Made by a program: the position numbers and the translations under genes. DNA of 64,000 nucleotides from NCBI GenBank assembly GCA_036245525.1, contig BTPG01000005.1, forward strand, positions 184,315,653-184,379,652, written 5' to 3'. The notes beneath the pieces were generated by a model. It had not been told where the DNA came from, did not search any database, and saw nothing but the letters and a program-made list of their open reading frames with translations. This document shows positions 9,470 to 18,535 of the stretch, piece by piece (positions within the stretch are counted from its first letter, which is position 1; each line of letters starts with the position of its first letter). The DNA comes from Semisulcospira habei (Eukaryota > Mollusca > Gastropoda > Semisulcospiridae).

Positions 9470-11390
9470 GGTTACCAGAAACCGCCAAGGCTAGGATGTC
9501 TGTCAGAAGTGGGGCGTTGGTAGGATCCCATGCTTCCTCAACGCGCCGAACTATGGCCTGTGTTGCCAAATCCAAAATTCCCGCTGAAGCAAGTGCATTG
9601 CGAATGAGTGAAGCCGTCGGATTCAGGCCCGGGGTGACGCCAGTTCGTCGAAACAGGCTGGCACAAGACAGCGCCAGGGGATCCACTGCCGGAAGCGGGC
9701 ATGCGAAAGCTTGCGAATGTCCGGCGTACCAGCTCTGTCGGAACGCGATCGCCAGGTCTGCAGGCCACTTGTTGTCAGAGAAGAAGCCGGCGTCCCCGAG
9801 AGCCCCCTGAAGCAGGTGAGAGGAGAAGGCATCGCGAATGTCTCGGAACCCAGGAGGTTGCGGCAGGGACTTGAAGCGTTTAACGTGAAGTTCGGAGTCC
9901 ACAAAGGCCGACGCTCTCTTCTTAGCAGGGGGAGAAGAAGGGCAATCTTCCGCCGGTAGAGCCGCCGCGATGAGTCGAGCAGCTTCGTCAAGGGCGCGCA
10001 TGGTCTCCGTCCTGTGACTCAGTGAAGCTGGAGGAATCTCAGCATCTTCCTGTGACTGCGAGCGAGGGGTAGGGGAGGATTCCAGCCAGGCCGACACCGA
10101 GTCCTCCGGTGCCAGGCTGATGGCGTCATCCACCATAGCGGGAAGAAGTGAGGAATCGGGAGCCTTAGCGGGACCAAAGGGAGCCATAGCTGTCATTGGG
10201 CGGGGAGGTGGAGAGGCTGTCCGGTGTGTTGACCGGCGTCTGCTGAGACGACGAGGCGAGCTCTGCGGCGCAGCGAAAGTGAGAGAGTCGGAGCGAGCGA
10301 CGTGGTGGCGATCCCGCGGGGAACGGCTGCGGCGTGAGGAGCGGGAGCTGTGCGAGGCTGGTCGGGTCCGACGTGATTCCGGAGGGCCCCGCGAGGGCGA
10401 CCGTCTACGACGATGGCAGCTCCGATAAGAAGACCCCCGAAAGGAAGAGTGAGGACTATCATGTCGCCTCGGCCCCACAGTACTGGTCCGCCGACGTTGA
10501 CTCGCTAAGCGACAGCCGTCTCTGCGTGCGTCAGTGTAACCACTCCTGTCCGAAGAGCTACCCTCGCGAGAGCGGTAGCGGCGACCAGGGATTTGAAGAG
10601 GCGAAGGCCGACGTCTCTCCGGGCTGCGTCTTGATCGTGGGCTGTCTCTAACTAACACAACGGAAGAGATCGGAATGCCACCACTAACCTGAGATCTAGA
10701 CGAGGATCGAGCCCTGTCGTCTGGTTCGTCCGTCCGTCGTGTTGCCACTTTGGGTTGTCGGTGGGTAGTAGAGTGGTCAGCTCTCGAGGCCGTGTCCCGG
10801 TGCAAGCGAGACTCGTGTGTCACCGTGTGACTACTGGTGCGTGGTCGTTCCCTCCTGTCATGCCTGTGCTCCGCCAAGTGCTTCTGGACTGGAAGCGTCG
10901 TAGACTCGGTCGCCGACGCCAGTCCGGGGGAAGGACCATAGTTGTCTGCCTTCTCCAGAGGTGTACCGACTGCAATCCCGTCCGCTTGCAAAGGTTCAGG
11001 ATCAGGTCTCAAGGTCGCCACGGTAAGGGTAACCTCAGTGGGGCCCTCCGCGATAGTCTGCGACTTGCCAACTTTCTTTGTTCGGGACGCCTTAGCCACT
11101 GGAACCGGCTTGGTTCCCGTCTTGGTACTCCGCACCAGGTCTGTCAGTCGTTCCCTGACAGGAGTCGGTCGTTCTCGGCGGTAAAATCCCCACAGCTGCG
11201 ACCATCTTTCTTCCAGCCATGGGGCGCACACCACACACGTATTGGTCGAATCGCAACCAGCACAGGGTAGGCAAACTGCATGCTCGTCCGATGGCCACTG
11301 AAAGTCGCCACACAACGTGCAGGTACGAACCTGGTATCTGTAACAAGAGGGTACAATGAAGAAACGAGCGAGCGTGGCCTCCGAGGTCAC
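9048..11390 (-). CDS. DIRS B gag-like protein
   Basis: Intact 780-residue ORF. Near residue 22 begins the Cys/His cluster CTLCGDFQWP...H...CLPCAGC...CVVC also seen in A and C. The middle is rich in Arg, Ser and Pro (RS-like repeats, about residues 170-400), the second half has the conserved [27 protein letters not shown] and NCDLMRRDAVL blocks, and the tail is basic (GRGRAR). The start is the first ATG of the frame, 403 bases inside the LINE insertion point. Presumed role: packaging or localisation of element RNA; this is inference from position, as DIRS gag function is little known. Confidence 0.8.
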   Translation of the reverse strand: MTSEATLARFFIVPSCYRYQVRTCTLCGDFQWPSDEHAVCLPCAGCDSTNTCVVCAPWLEERWSQLWGFYRRERPTPVRERLTDLVRSTKTGTKPVPVAKASRTKKVGKSQTIAEGPTEVTLTVATLRPDPEPLQADGIAVGTPLEKADNYGPSPGLASATESTTLPVQKHLAEHRHDRRERPRTSSHTVTHESRLHRDTASRADHSTTHRQPKVATRRTDEPDDRARSSSRSQVSGGIPISSVVLVRDSPRSRRSPERRRPSPLQIPGRRYRSREGSSSDRSGYTDARRDGCRLASQRRRTSTVGPRRHDSPHSSFRGSSYRSCHRRRRSPSRGPPESRRTRPASHSSRSSRRSRSPRDRHHVARSDSLTFAAPQSSPRRLSRRRSTHRTASPPPRPMTAMAPFGPAKAPDSSLLPAMVDDAISLAPEDSVSAWLESSPTPRSQSQEDAEIPPASLSHRTETMRALDEAARLIAAALPAEDCPSSPPAKKRASAFVDSELHVKRFKSLPQPPGFRDIRDAFSSHLLQGALGDAGFFSDNKWPADLAIAFRQSWYAGHSQAFACPLPAVDPLALSCASLFRRTGVTPGLNPTASLIRNALASAGILDLATQAIVRRVEEAWDPTNAPLLTDILALAVSGNRAAYHTSVNAMAAAANCDLMRRDAVLRACTLPADIKNQLRRAPVGGELLFGPHWQAVKESNKDLWPTRVAPQRFPPARRPVGRVLRPARPPARPFTSRGRLPPRKPAFGRPGPPNPSSSDPAAPGWPRPARRPFGRGRAR

Positions 11391-11793
11391 GCAAAATAAA
11401 AAACGCGCGCGATGACGAAACGAACCTCATCGAATTCGAAAGAGTACAGCGCGTGCCTACGCTCGGCGCTCCTTCCCACCCTAGAGCGCCGGTCGAGGGC
11501 ATCCACCGAGATATTACCTGTCCATGGCGGCAAACGTTAGCAACCCACGTCTCAGTCTCCCCCGAAGTGGACCCACTGTCAGCTGGTTGCAGACACTCGT
11601 CGCCAGTCACGACCGGCCAGGCTCCGCAGTCTCGTCACAGCGCCAGTCAAGTGAGCACGAAGTCCCAACAGCTAACTCGTCGGCAAGTGAGTCCCCCAGT
11701 CGACGAAAGAGAACCGTCCCAGCAGAGAGCAATCAGTCCCACCGACTCAAGCTCCCCAGAACACAAGTTTCAAGTACACCGTCCAAGCTCACA
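11391..11793. other. DIRS B leader, part 1
   Basis: Sequence between B gag and the LINE insertion. It continues at 13832 after the LINE. No conserved ORF of B is seen; plus-strand reading frames here are antisense chance frames. The last 13 bases (GTCCAAGCTCACA, 11781-11793) are the 5' copy of the LINE target duplication. Confidence 0.7.
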
Positions 11794-13809
11794 GCAGTTA
11801 GAGAGGCGCTGAACTCAACCTGCAAAGACACTGTAGGGTTCAGGAAACACCACCACAAGGACTGGCTGTCGGCACAGACCCTGAAGAAGATAGAAGCGAG
11901 GAAGCAGAAGAAAGCAGCGGTCAACAACAGTCGCACGAGAGCAGCCAAAGTAAGGGCACAGGGGGAATACTCGGAAGCCAACCGCGAGGTGAAGAGGAGT
12001 ATCAGGGCAGACAAGAGGGCCTACACAGAAAGCCTGGCAGCAGAGGCAGAAAAGGCAGCAGGCAGCGGCAACATGAAACAGCTCTACGACATTACCAGAA
12101 GATTGTCGGGTAAGTATGGCCATACAGAAAGACCAGTAAAAGACAAAGAAGGCAAGCCTATTGCAGACAGAGCAGACCAACTCGACAGATGGGCCGAGTA
12201 TTTTGAAGAGTTACTGAACAGACCTAGCCCACCCGACCCCCCCGACATCCAGCCGGCAGAGACCGACCTACCCATCAGCTGTGACAGACCCAGCCGGGAA
12301 GAGATCAGAAAAGCAGTGGCATTTTTGAAGAATGGCAAAGCAGCAGGACCAGATGGCATCCCAGCGGAGTCTCTGAAAGCAGACCTAGAGACAACAGTTG
12401 AGATGCTGTACCCACTGTTTGGAAAGATCTGGGATGAGGAGGTGATGCCGGCTGACTGGAAGGAGGGGTACCTAATCAAGCTTCCCAAGAAAGGCGACCT
12501 CAGCAAGTGTTCCAACTACAGAGGAATCACCTTGCTGTCAGTACCAGGAAAGGTCTTCAACAGGATCATCCTAGAAAGAATGAAGAGCTCCGTTGACCCC
12601 CAGCTGAGAGACCAGCAAGCAGGATTCAGGAAGAACCGATCATGTACAGACCAGATCGCCACTCTCCGCATCATCGTGGAACAGTCTCTGGAGTGGAGCT
12701 CCCCGCTGTACGTCAACTTTGTGGATTATGAGAAAGCATTTGACAGCGTGGACCGAGAGACTCTGTGGAAACTCCTACGACACTACGGTGTACCCACAAA
12801 GCTCGTCCGCCTGATCAAGAGCAGCTATGATGGCATGACATGTCGCGTGATCCACGAAGGGCAGTTCACCAGAGAGCTCCAGGTCAGAACTGGTGTCAGG
12901 CAGGGGTGTCTGCTGTCTCCGTTCCTCTTCCTACTGGCCATAGACTGGGTCATGAAGATGACCACAGAGCACAGACGAAGTGGAATACAGTGGACACTGT
13001 GGACACAGCTTGACGACCTCGATTTTGCAGACGACTTGGCATTACTGTCCCACACTCATAAACAAATGCAGGACAAGACCACGAGGCTTGCTGACATCTC
13101 GTCCCAAGTGGGCCTCACCATTCACAAACAGAAAACAAAGACAATGAGGCTGAACGCAACCAGGGAAGAACCAGTCTTGCTTGCTGGCACCCCGTTGGAG
13201 GAGGTGGAGTCCTTCACCTATCTCGGGAGCATCATAGACAAAAAAGGCGGCACTGATGCAGATGTCAGAGCACGAATCGGTAAAGCCAGAGCAGCCTTTC
13301 TCCAGTTGAAAAAAGTATGGAGTTCCAGAGAGCTGTCACAACACACCAAAGTCCGGATTTTCAACTCCAATGTAAAAGCAGTTCTCCTATATGGAGCAGA
13401 GACATGGAGATTGACAAAAACCACAGTCAACAGAGTACAGACCTTCATGAACAGTTGCCTTAGAAGAATTCTGAAAATCCACTGGCCAGAGAAGATCAGC
13501 AACATCAGACTCTGGGAGAGAACAGAGCAGATAACAGCAGAGAATGAAATTGGGCGAAGAAGATGGGGATGGATCGGTCACAGTCTGAGAAAGCCAGCTT
13601 CCAGTATCACTAGGCAGGCATTGTCATGGAACCCCCAGGGAAAGAGGAAAAGAGGTAGGCCGAGAAACTCCTGGCGTCGAGACCTCCAAGCAGACATCAA
13701 GAGACTGGGAACCACCTGGAGTAGAATCGAAGGAGAAGCACAGGACAGGAGTTGCTGGAGGTCTCTCGTCGACGGCCTATACCCGGGTAGGGGTGACAGG
13801 CGTAAGTAA
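11794..13809 (+). pseudogene. RTE-like reverse transcriptase, N-terminally truncated but otherwise open
   Basis: The frame has about 670 LINE codons with no stop. It contains a Lys/Arg-rich linker, then RT blocks: [66 protein letters not shown] and the catalytic FADDLALL, followed by [23 protein letters not shown] and the C-terminal [15 protein letters not shown] block. The apurinic-like endonuclease domain present in the copy at 56.6 kb is absent because of 5' truncation at insertion. The frame is open further upstream to 11524, but that part is antisense to the DIRS leader and is not LINE coding. It cannot be autonomous. Confidence 0.9.
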
Positions 13810-13818
13810 GTAAGTAAA
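11794..13818 (+). mobile_element. 5'-truncated RTE-like LINE inserted in DIRS B leader
   Basis: Flanked by perfect 13-bp direct repeats (GTCCAAGCTCACA at 11781-11793 and 13819-13831). The 3' end is a short (GTAA)n tail, as in RTE-type elements. The body is strongly similar to the second copy at 57528-59535, starting within GCAGTTAGAGAGG; the endonuclease half is missing. Confidence 0.93.
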
Positions 13819-13907
13819 GTCCAAGCTCACAACCACCAAGGTCAGAAGACCGGTCCAAGATCAAAACGCTCAGCACGGACAGACACAACCTTCCTAGCGC
13901 TAGCTAA
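13819..13907. other. DIRS B leader, part 2 (begins with LINE target duplication)
   Basis: The first 13 bases repeat 11781-11793. The remainder joins the right terminal repeat of B. No gene seen. Confidence 0.75.
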
Positions 13908-14117
13908 GAACTAAACTGGGGGATGACGGGTATTCTCGTACCGGGTGGGAATAAGGGGAGACTATTCTGAATAGTATTCAGGCCATGGCCTGGTCTATGG
14001 CGCCCCACTCCTGCCAACACCCCCTTATACGGACACAACCAAATTTTGGCTAAAATTAGGCTAGCTAAGGGCTTTTCCACAATGTCATACCATCGGTAAT
14101 GTGTTTTGAGAAAACAA
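13908..14117 (-). repeat. Right inverted terminal repeat of DIRS B
   Basis: Reverse complement of the left repeat; identical over the shared part. Ends in GAGAAAACAA at 14117. Confidence 0.92.
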
Positions 14118-14657
14118 ACACGCTTTCAAGCAAGGAAGAAGGACCTGTACATGTGGCTACAACGGAATCTCTCAGTCTAGTTCCGCCCGGTAAGGTTGAG
14201 TTAGCAGCGCCCTTGTTGCTAATTCACCCCCGACCGGTCGCTAGAACCGGTCCTGCCGCCTGTACACTTTTCTCTTCCACGGCATAAAAACGAACCGCAC
14301 TAACGGTCACACTACGAGCGCCTCTGCTCAGTGCTACTGCATCCGTAGCGTCGGCCGAGGGCACTAACCACAAGCTACAATGCTTACCTGGTCATGGTAG
14401 AAAGAAGGAGGTTACCACCGTGAAGGACGGAGGACGAGGGCCCCCGAAAAAAGGCCGCAAAGTCCCGCCAAGGACGAGAAGGCACAGCCCGGTCGACACT
14501 GCAGCCGGAACAGAAGCCCACTCTGCAGCAGGAAGCTCACAAGCCAGTAGTAACCCGTCAACCTCCAACCACGAACTCGAAGAAGACAAAGTCGCGCGAG
14601 AACGAAGCCTGAACGGAGCTAGGTAGGGCATACAACCTTCCACAGCTCAGCGAAGAG
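14118..14657. other. DIRS A leader (5' side of A gag)
   Basis: This is A sequence displaced by the B insertion; in A it directly preceded base 5580. It contains no conserved protein. The minus-strand gag frame may have started in this segment, but I could not identify a convincing ATG. Confidence 0.65.
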
Positions 14658-14851
14658 ACAGAATGGCGAATCAGGTGACCGCGTTCCGGATATGGAGGGA
14701 AGGGAGGCTACCGTGGCTCTGCCTAGCAGATAGCGCCCCCTGATACCTTCCCTCCTTAAAGGCACACAACCTCAATTTTGGGCTAAAATTAGGCTAGCGA
14801 GACAGTATTCCTAACAGTAATGTCATCGGTAATGTTGTTTTGAGAAAACAA
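14658..14851 (-). repeat. Right inverted terminal repeat of DIRS A
   Basis: The inner 70 bases match 1-71 in reverse complement. It ends with GAGAAAACAA at 14851, the same terminal decamer as B. Confidence 0.88.
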
Positions 14852-15363
14852 ATGACACTGTTGACGCTTCGCACCGCATGCTAAAACATCACACCACATG
14901 CTAAAACCCTGTACATCTGTAAAATTCCAAAGCAACTTCACTGAAAAGTGACCTTGATATGCCAATTTTCCACTGGAATGCAAAGAATACTTCAATAATG
15001 TGATCACAGGGACCGTGTTTTCACTTCTCAGAAAGTTGTACTAAGTGGATGGCATGAAGTGGAAATAAAACTGAATCGACACAGCTAGGAAAATATGGCT
15101 TGAAATGTGTTTTCAGTGAACCATAGCAAATCAAATGCAGTGCAGACTAAAACACTGAAAAACAAAATATAATGAACGTACATGTAATACAAACACACAA
15201 ACTGTCACATACCGGTCCCGTGAACTTGAATCTGACAATGATTTCTGAAATGGTGAACACGGACAAAATGTGTCCTGGTCTGCGATTCTGGACCCTACAG
15301 CTTCAAACTCGAACAAGTCCAAAATCACTGGCCAGGGGCCAGTTGCATGAGCTTACTCCTGCA
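14852..15363. other. Non-coding DNA with no recognised feature
   Basis: AT-rich sequence between element A and the 53-bp array. I see no gene. A weak match to the 'ctggtctg.gattttggaccct.cagctt' repeat (see 18199-18267) occurs near 15273-15305. Confidence 0.5.
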
Positions 15364-15430
15364 CCAGCCACTAAGCAAGGTGCTCCGCTACAGTGCTCCG
15401 CTGTAGCGGAGCACCTTGCTTAGTGGCTGG
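15364..15430. repeat. Perfect palindrome, 30-bp arms, 7-bp loop
   Basis: Bases 15364-15393 are the exact reverse complement of 15401-15430; the loop is TGCTCCG. The right arm is also the first unit of the 53-bp tandem array, so the palindrome looks like an inverted first unit. Confidence 0.95.
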
Positions 15431-16150
15431 CATGGGACTAAGCTCGCTCATGCCACAGTGGCGCACCTTGCTTAGTGGCTGGCATGGGACTAAGCTCGCT
15501 CATGCCACAGTGGCGCACCTTGCTTAGTGGCTGGCATAGGACTAAGCTCGCTCATGCCACAGTGGCGCACCTTGCTTAGTGGCTGGCATAGGACTAAGCT
15601 CGCTCATGCCACAGTGACGCACCTTGCTTAGTGGCTGGTGCAGGACTAAGCTCGCTCATGCCACAGTGGAGCACCTTGCTTAGTGGCTGGCATAGGACTA
15701 CGTTCAGCAGTTCAGCGACTCGACGACCACACTAGGTCAGGGGACTGATGATGATGATTGGACTACGCTTACCCACGCCACAGTGGAGCACCTTGCTTAG
15801 TGGCTGGCGCAGTACTAAAGCTCACTCATGCCACAGTGGAGCACCTTGCTTAGTGGCTGGCGCAGGACTAAAGCTCACCCACGCCACAGTGGAGCACCTT
15901 GCTTAGTGGCTGGCGCAGGACTAAAGCTCACTTACGCCACAGTGGAGCACCTTGCTTAGTGGCTGGCGCAGGACTAAAGCTCACTTACGCCACAGTGGAG
16001 CACCTTGCTTAGTGGCTGGCGCAGGACTAAAGCTCACCCACGCCACAGTGGAGCACCTTGCTTAGTGGCTGGCGCAGGACTAAAGCTCACCCACGCCACA
16101 GTGGAGCACCTTGCTTAGTGGCTGGCGCAGGACTAAAGCTCACTTACGCA
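15401..16150. repeat. 53-bp tandem array
   Basis: About 14 units each containing CACCTTGCTTAGTGGCTGG and a GCCACAGTGG end. An early group reads 'catgggactaagctcgctcatg', a later group 'gcaggactaaagctcac', so two subtypes are clustered. A 60-70 base unrelated segment interrupts the array near 15705-15775. Confidence 0.92.
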
Positions 16151-16572
16151 ACTGCCCCCAGGACTCAAATAAATTATCACATCAAATCACAGAATCAGCA
16201 GTCCTCCGTTCTAAAAGTGTGACCATAACTATCTTTGGTTCTGATCACTCCTAATTAACATCCACTCCTAACAGCCAGCCAACATCCACCTGTAAAAGAG
16301 ACAGATCATTGTGAGCCCCCCGCAGGTCGGGTGGACCCACCAAAGCATAAGCCTCTTGGTGGCCTTATGTACATGTGTATAGTGCATTTGGCGGGATAGA
16401 CAACCCTGGTTTTTAGCTTCTGTCTCCGTTCAGAGGCACTTTCCCGTACAACAACAATAAATACCATTCAGCATTGATAGACCGAATAGGATTTGAAAGA
16501 CGGTCGTGTACAGGCTGTTGGACATCGAAGCGTGGAGGACTGCATGGTAACAAAACACTTTTCTGTGCTACT
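16151..16572. other. Non-coding DNA, no feature recognised
   Basis: Unique-looking sequence between the array and a hairpin element; possibly a worn retroposon (gtgagccccccgcaggtcgg...), not assignable. Confidence 0.4.
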
Positions 16573-16787
16573 TTAACTCCTTATGCCCCGAGGACAAAGT
16601 CATCAATTTTTTTGTAGATATCCTCCGAGGTCTGTATCACAGTTGTGGATACAGATCGACCATGATATTTCAAGGTTGGTGCCAGAATAGCTTGGCGCCT
16701 ACAGGCGCCAAGCTATTCTGACACCAACCTTGAAATATCAGGGTAGATCCATGTCCTGTGGTCGTCTTTCAGGGCTTTATGGGTTAA
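16573..16787. mobile_element. Hairpin mini-element family H1, TTAA-flanked
   Basis: Flanked by TTAA at 16573 and 16784; outer ends are CTCCTTATGCCCCG and its rough mirror GGGCTTTATGGG. The centre is a near-perfect hairpin with GGTGCCAGAATAGCTTGGCGCC and its complement around 16680-16735. TTAA duplication with C/T-rich ends resembles piggyBac-type non-autonomous elements; no transposase is present. Confidence 0.75.
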
Positions 16788-17234
16788 TAACAAACATCAC
16801 TTAGTGCCAATTGACCTAATATGGGCTATTTTTCCGTGACTGCTATGATTTGTTGGTTTTGCTGTAGTCGTACAAATTTGGGTGAAAAGACGAGAGCAAG
16901 CTATTTTCAATACCCTGAATAGTGGAGAACAGCCAGATTTCAATATTGAGCATGCAGACCGAGCGTGAATGAATCTTTTCATTACTGAAAATATAGGTTA
17001 CTGGGTTGAATATTACTGGGGCACATTTAGGGATCTTAAATCAGTCATTTCATGACAAAATTCCAAATTGTTTGGACTGTACAGCAAAAATGACAAGTTT
17101 CTTGAAAGTAAATGGTATCAGGTCAACTGGCACTGAATGATATTTGTTCTAAGATTGGCATAGAAAAGGGGTTCTTTTTAGAAGATATTTGAGAAAAACG
17201 TGCGCTCCGATGTCAAACGACCTATAGTGGCTTC
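16788..17234. other. Non-coding DNA, no feature recognised
   Basis: AT-rich unique sequence downstream of the EPT1-like gene. Nothing assignable. Confidence 0.45.
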
Positions 17235-17310
17235 TTACCCCAGATGGGTTTGAACCCATGACCTTGTGAATGAGAGTCCAACATCTTACCACCTGAGCTA
17301 CCCAGCTCAG
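17235..17310 (-). repeat. tRNA-derived SINE head
   Basis: On the minus strand there is an A-box-like TAGCTCAGGTGG and a B-box GGTTCAAACCC at tRNA spacing, preceding a non-tRNA body (AAGAAGCCACTATAGGTCG). The anticodon stem does not pair, so it is a SINE head rather than a working tRNA. A relative is at 22783-22855. Confidence 0.65.
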
Positions 17311-17860
17311 CGAAGACGGAGGAGGACAAGACAGGAGATGCAAATGCAACCGGAAAATGCAGAGAGCGAGATACTACAGACAGACGCAAAAAACTGGGTC
17401 CTCGGCCAAACCAAACACACTATATCTCTGTCAGCAGACATGGTCTTGAATATTCAACTACAATCGTGATATCTTTGTACAATAACAAACGTCAATGGAA
17501 TTCTGTGCGCACCAAGTTACATGCACGTTATTAAATCTCTGGTCTCAACAATCAACAATGACAAAATAAAAATTAAGACCTTAAACGATATTAACTGGAC
17601 AAAAATGTGACAGTAATGGGTCTTGTCTGTCAAATGGGGTCACAATGCAAAGTGAAAAACGTTAAAAGTATTAAAAAAACTTCAGAACGAAAAACAGCGA
17701 CACTTATGAAACTCTAAAACACAAACACACAAGGCCTCCTCCCTGGAATGTCAATTTGTGGCTGATCTGTGATTTCAGACCTGACATGCTACAGCCTGAG
17801 GCAATGAACCTACACTACATGCAAACTAGAACTTGTTTTTGTTGTACATAGCTTCTTCTT

Positions 17861-17955
17861 CTTCTTCTAAGCTGTGGAATAGACTACCTCAATCCTAGAG
17901 GGACATTGACACCTTCAGGAGGCACCTCAAGACCCACCTGTTTCTTGACTTTTAG
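17861..17955 (+). pseudogene. LINE 3'-end coding fragment
   Basis: One frame reads LWNRLPQS, a stop, then DTFRRHLKTHLFLDF and a stop. The LWN.LP...F...LKTHLF signature is the C-terminus of CR1/L2-like LINE reverse transcriptases. Only the last about 95 bases are recognisable. Confidence 0.6.
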
Positions 17956-18198
17956 TTTTAATTCTAGGACTACTGTGCACCAAAGCGGGTTTTTCTGTTT
18001 CTTGTTGTTGTTTTTTTGCGCCATGAGCATGCTGCTAGCATGGAGTGGATGCGCATTACAGGTGGACATCATCATCTTCAGGTTATTTTACAAAATCATC
18101 TATGCCTGAATCTTTACATTTCTATTTTTGAACGAACTGGACTGAATTCCCAACACCTCATCACAACTGCGGAACTATATTAATCCAAGAATATGATT
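17956..18198. other. Probable LINE 3' untranslated remnant
   Basis: Follows the LINE C-terminal fragment; no other feature recognised. Confidence 0.35.
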
Positions 18199-18267
18199 GT
18201 GTGCTGGTCTGTGATTTTGGTCCTTGCGGCTTCCAGCTGCAAGGACCAAAATCACAGACCAGCACAC
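18199..18267. repeat. Perfect palindrome, 28-bp arms
   Basis: 18199-18226 (GTGTGCTGGTCTGTGATTTT...) is the exact reverse complement of 18240-18267, with a 13-base loop. Diverged single arms of the same unit occur near 15273, 17755, 21800, 22392 and 22880. Confidence 0.93.
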
Positions 18268-18466
18268 AAACTATAAATGAGTCATTTCTTAATTGAGTAT
18301 CTCATCGCATGAAACCCTGAGGCTTAAATAACCTTTTCATTCATCAACGTGTATTCAAAATGAAAATCGTGTTGAAGACAACAAAAATTAAACAAAGTCG
18401 GGGACTCGAGCAGGAACCAGGTATGGTTCCAAGCAAAATCAACGTGGCACATGAATATCACACAAT

Positions 18467-18535
18467 TTATTCGGCATGTGTGACAGGTTTTATAGAAAAC
18501 GCGTCGATCTTGAAATGGGCACACATCTCTCGGAC
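18467..18535 (-). CDS. EPT1: EPT1-like exon 9, C-terminus and stop (residues 372-393)
   Basis: Acceptor TTTTGCAG. Encodes [20 protein letters not shown], then AE and TAA at 18467-18469. It matches the V.Q...HF.I..FS.. tail of the family, ending before the point where vertebrate EPT1 has Sec. AATAAA overlaps the stop codon but is too close to be the likely polyadenylation signal. Confidence 0.88.
   Translation of the reverse strand, partial: VREMCAHFKIDAFSIKPVTHAE

Larger units (their letters stand above)
5581..14117 (-). mobile_element. DIRS-type retrotransposon B, coding-intact, nested in A
   Basis: The borders come from the internal complementary region at 5856-5950: its two halves are exactly the reverse complements of the left end (from 5581) and the right end (to 14117). 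The inverted terminal repeats (5581-5810, 13908-14117) are identical where compared, indicating a recent insertion. Gag (11390 to 9048), RT-RH (9469 to 6968) and recombinase (7268 to 6066) are all uninterrupted. The only visible damage is an RTE-like LINE (11794-13818) in the leader between the right terminal repeat and gag. The insertion joins A bases 5580 and 14118 without a target duplication. Confidence 0.92.
1..14851 (-). mobile_element. DIRS-type tyrosine-recombinase retrotransposon A (left end outside window)
   Basis: The element is coded on the minus strand: gag (5569 to 3317), RT-RNase H (about 3495 to 1237), tyrosine recombinase (about 1530 to 326). Bases 1-71 are the inner part of the left inverted terminal repeat; the inverted partner is at 14658-14851. 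The internal complementary region at 118-213 fixes the right end at 14851, because its second half is the reverse complement of the last 42 bases of the element. About 120-170 bases of the left end lie before the window. Element B (5581-14117) interrupts A at the beginning of gag, so A's own sequence is 1-5580 plus 14118-14851. DIRS elements integrate as circles through their recombinase and make no target duplication; none is visible at the right edge. A is not autonomous now: B splits its leader from gag and RT has a stop codon. Confidence 0.9.

Noticed and set aside
11524..13809. A 761-codon plus-strand protein starting at 11524
   Set aside because: Codons before 11794 are antisense to the DIRS B leader and lie outside the LINE, as shown by the 13-bp target duplication.
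15401..16150. CRISPR array
   Set aside because: Units are contiguous tandem repeats with no variable spacers and the DNA is eukaryotic.
17235..17310. Functional tRNA gene
   Set aside because: A and B boxes are present but the anticodon arm does not pair and a non-tRNA body follows; it is a SINE head. The same holds for 22783-22855.
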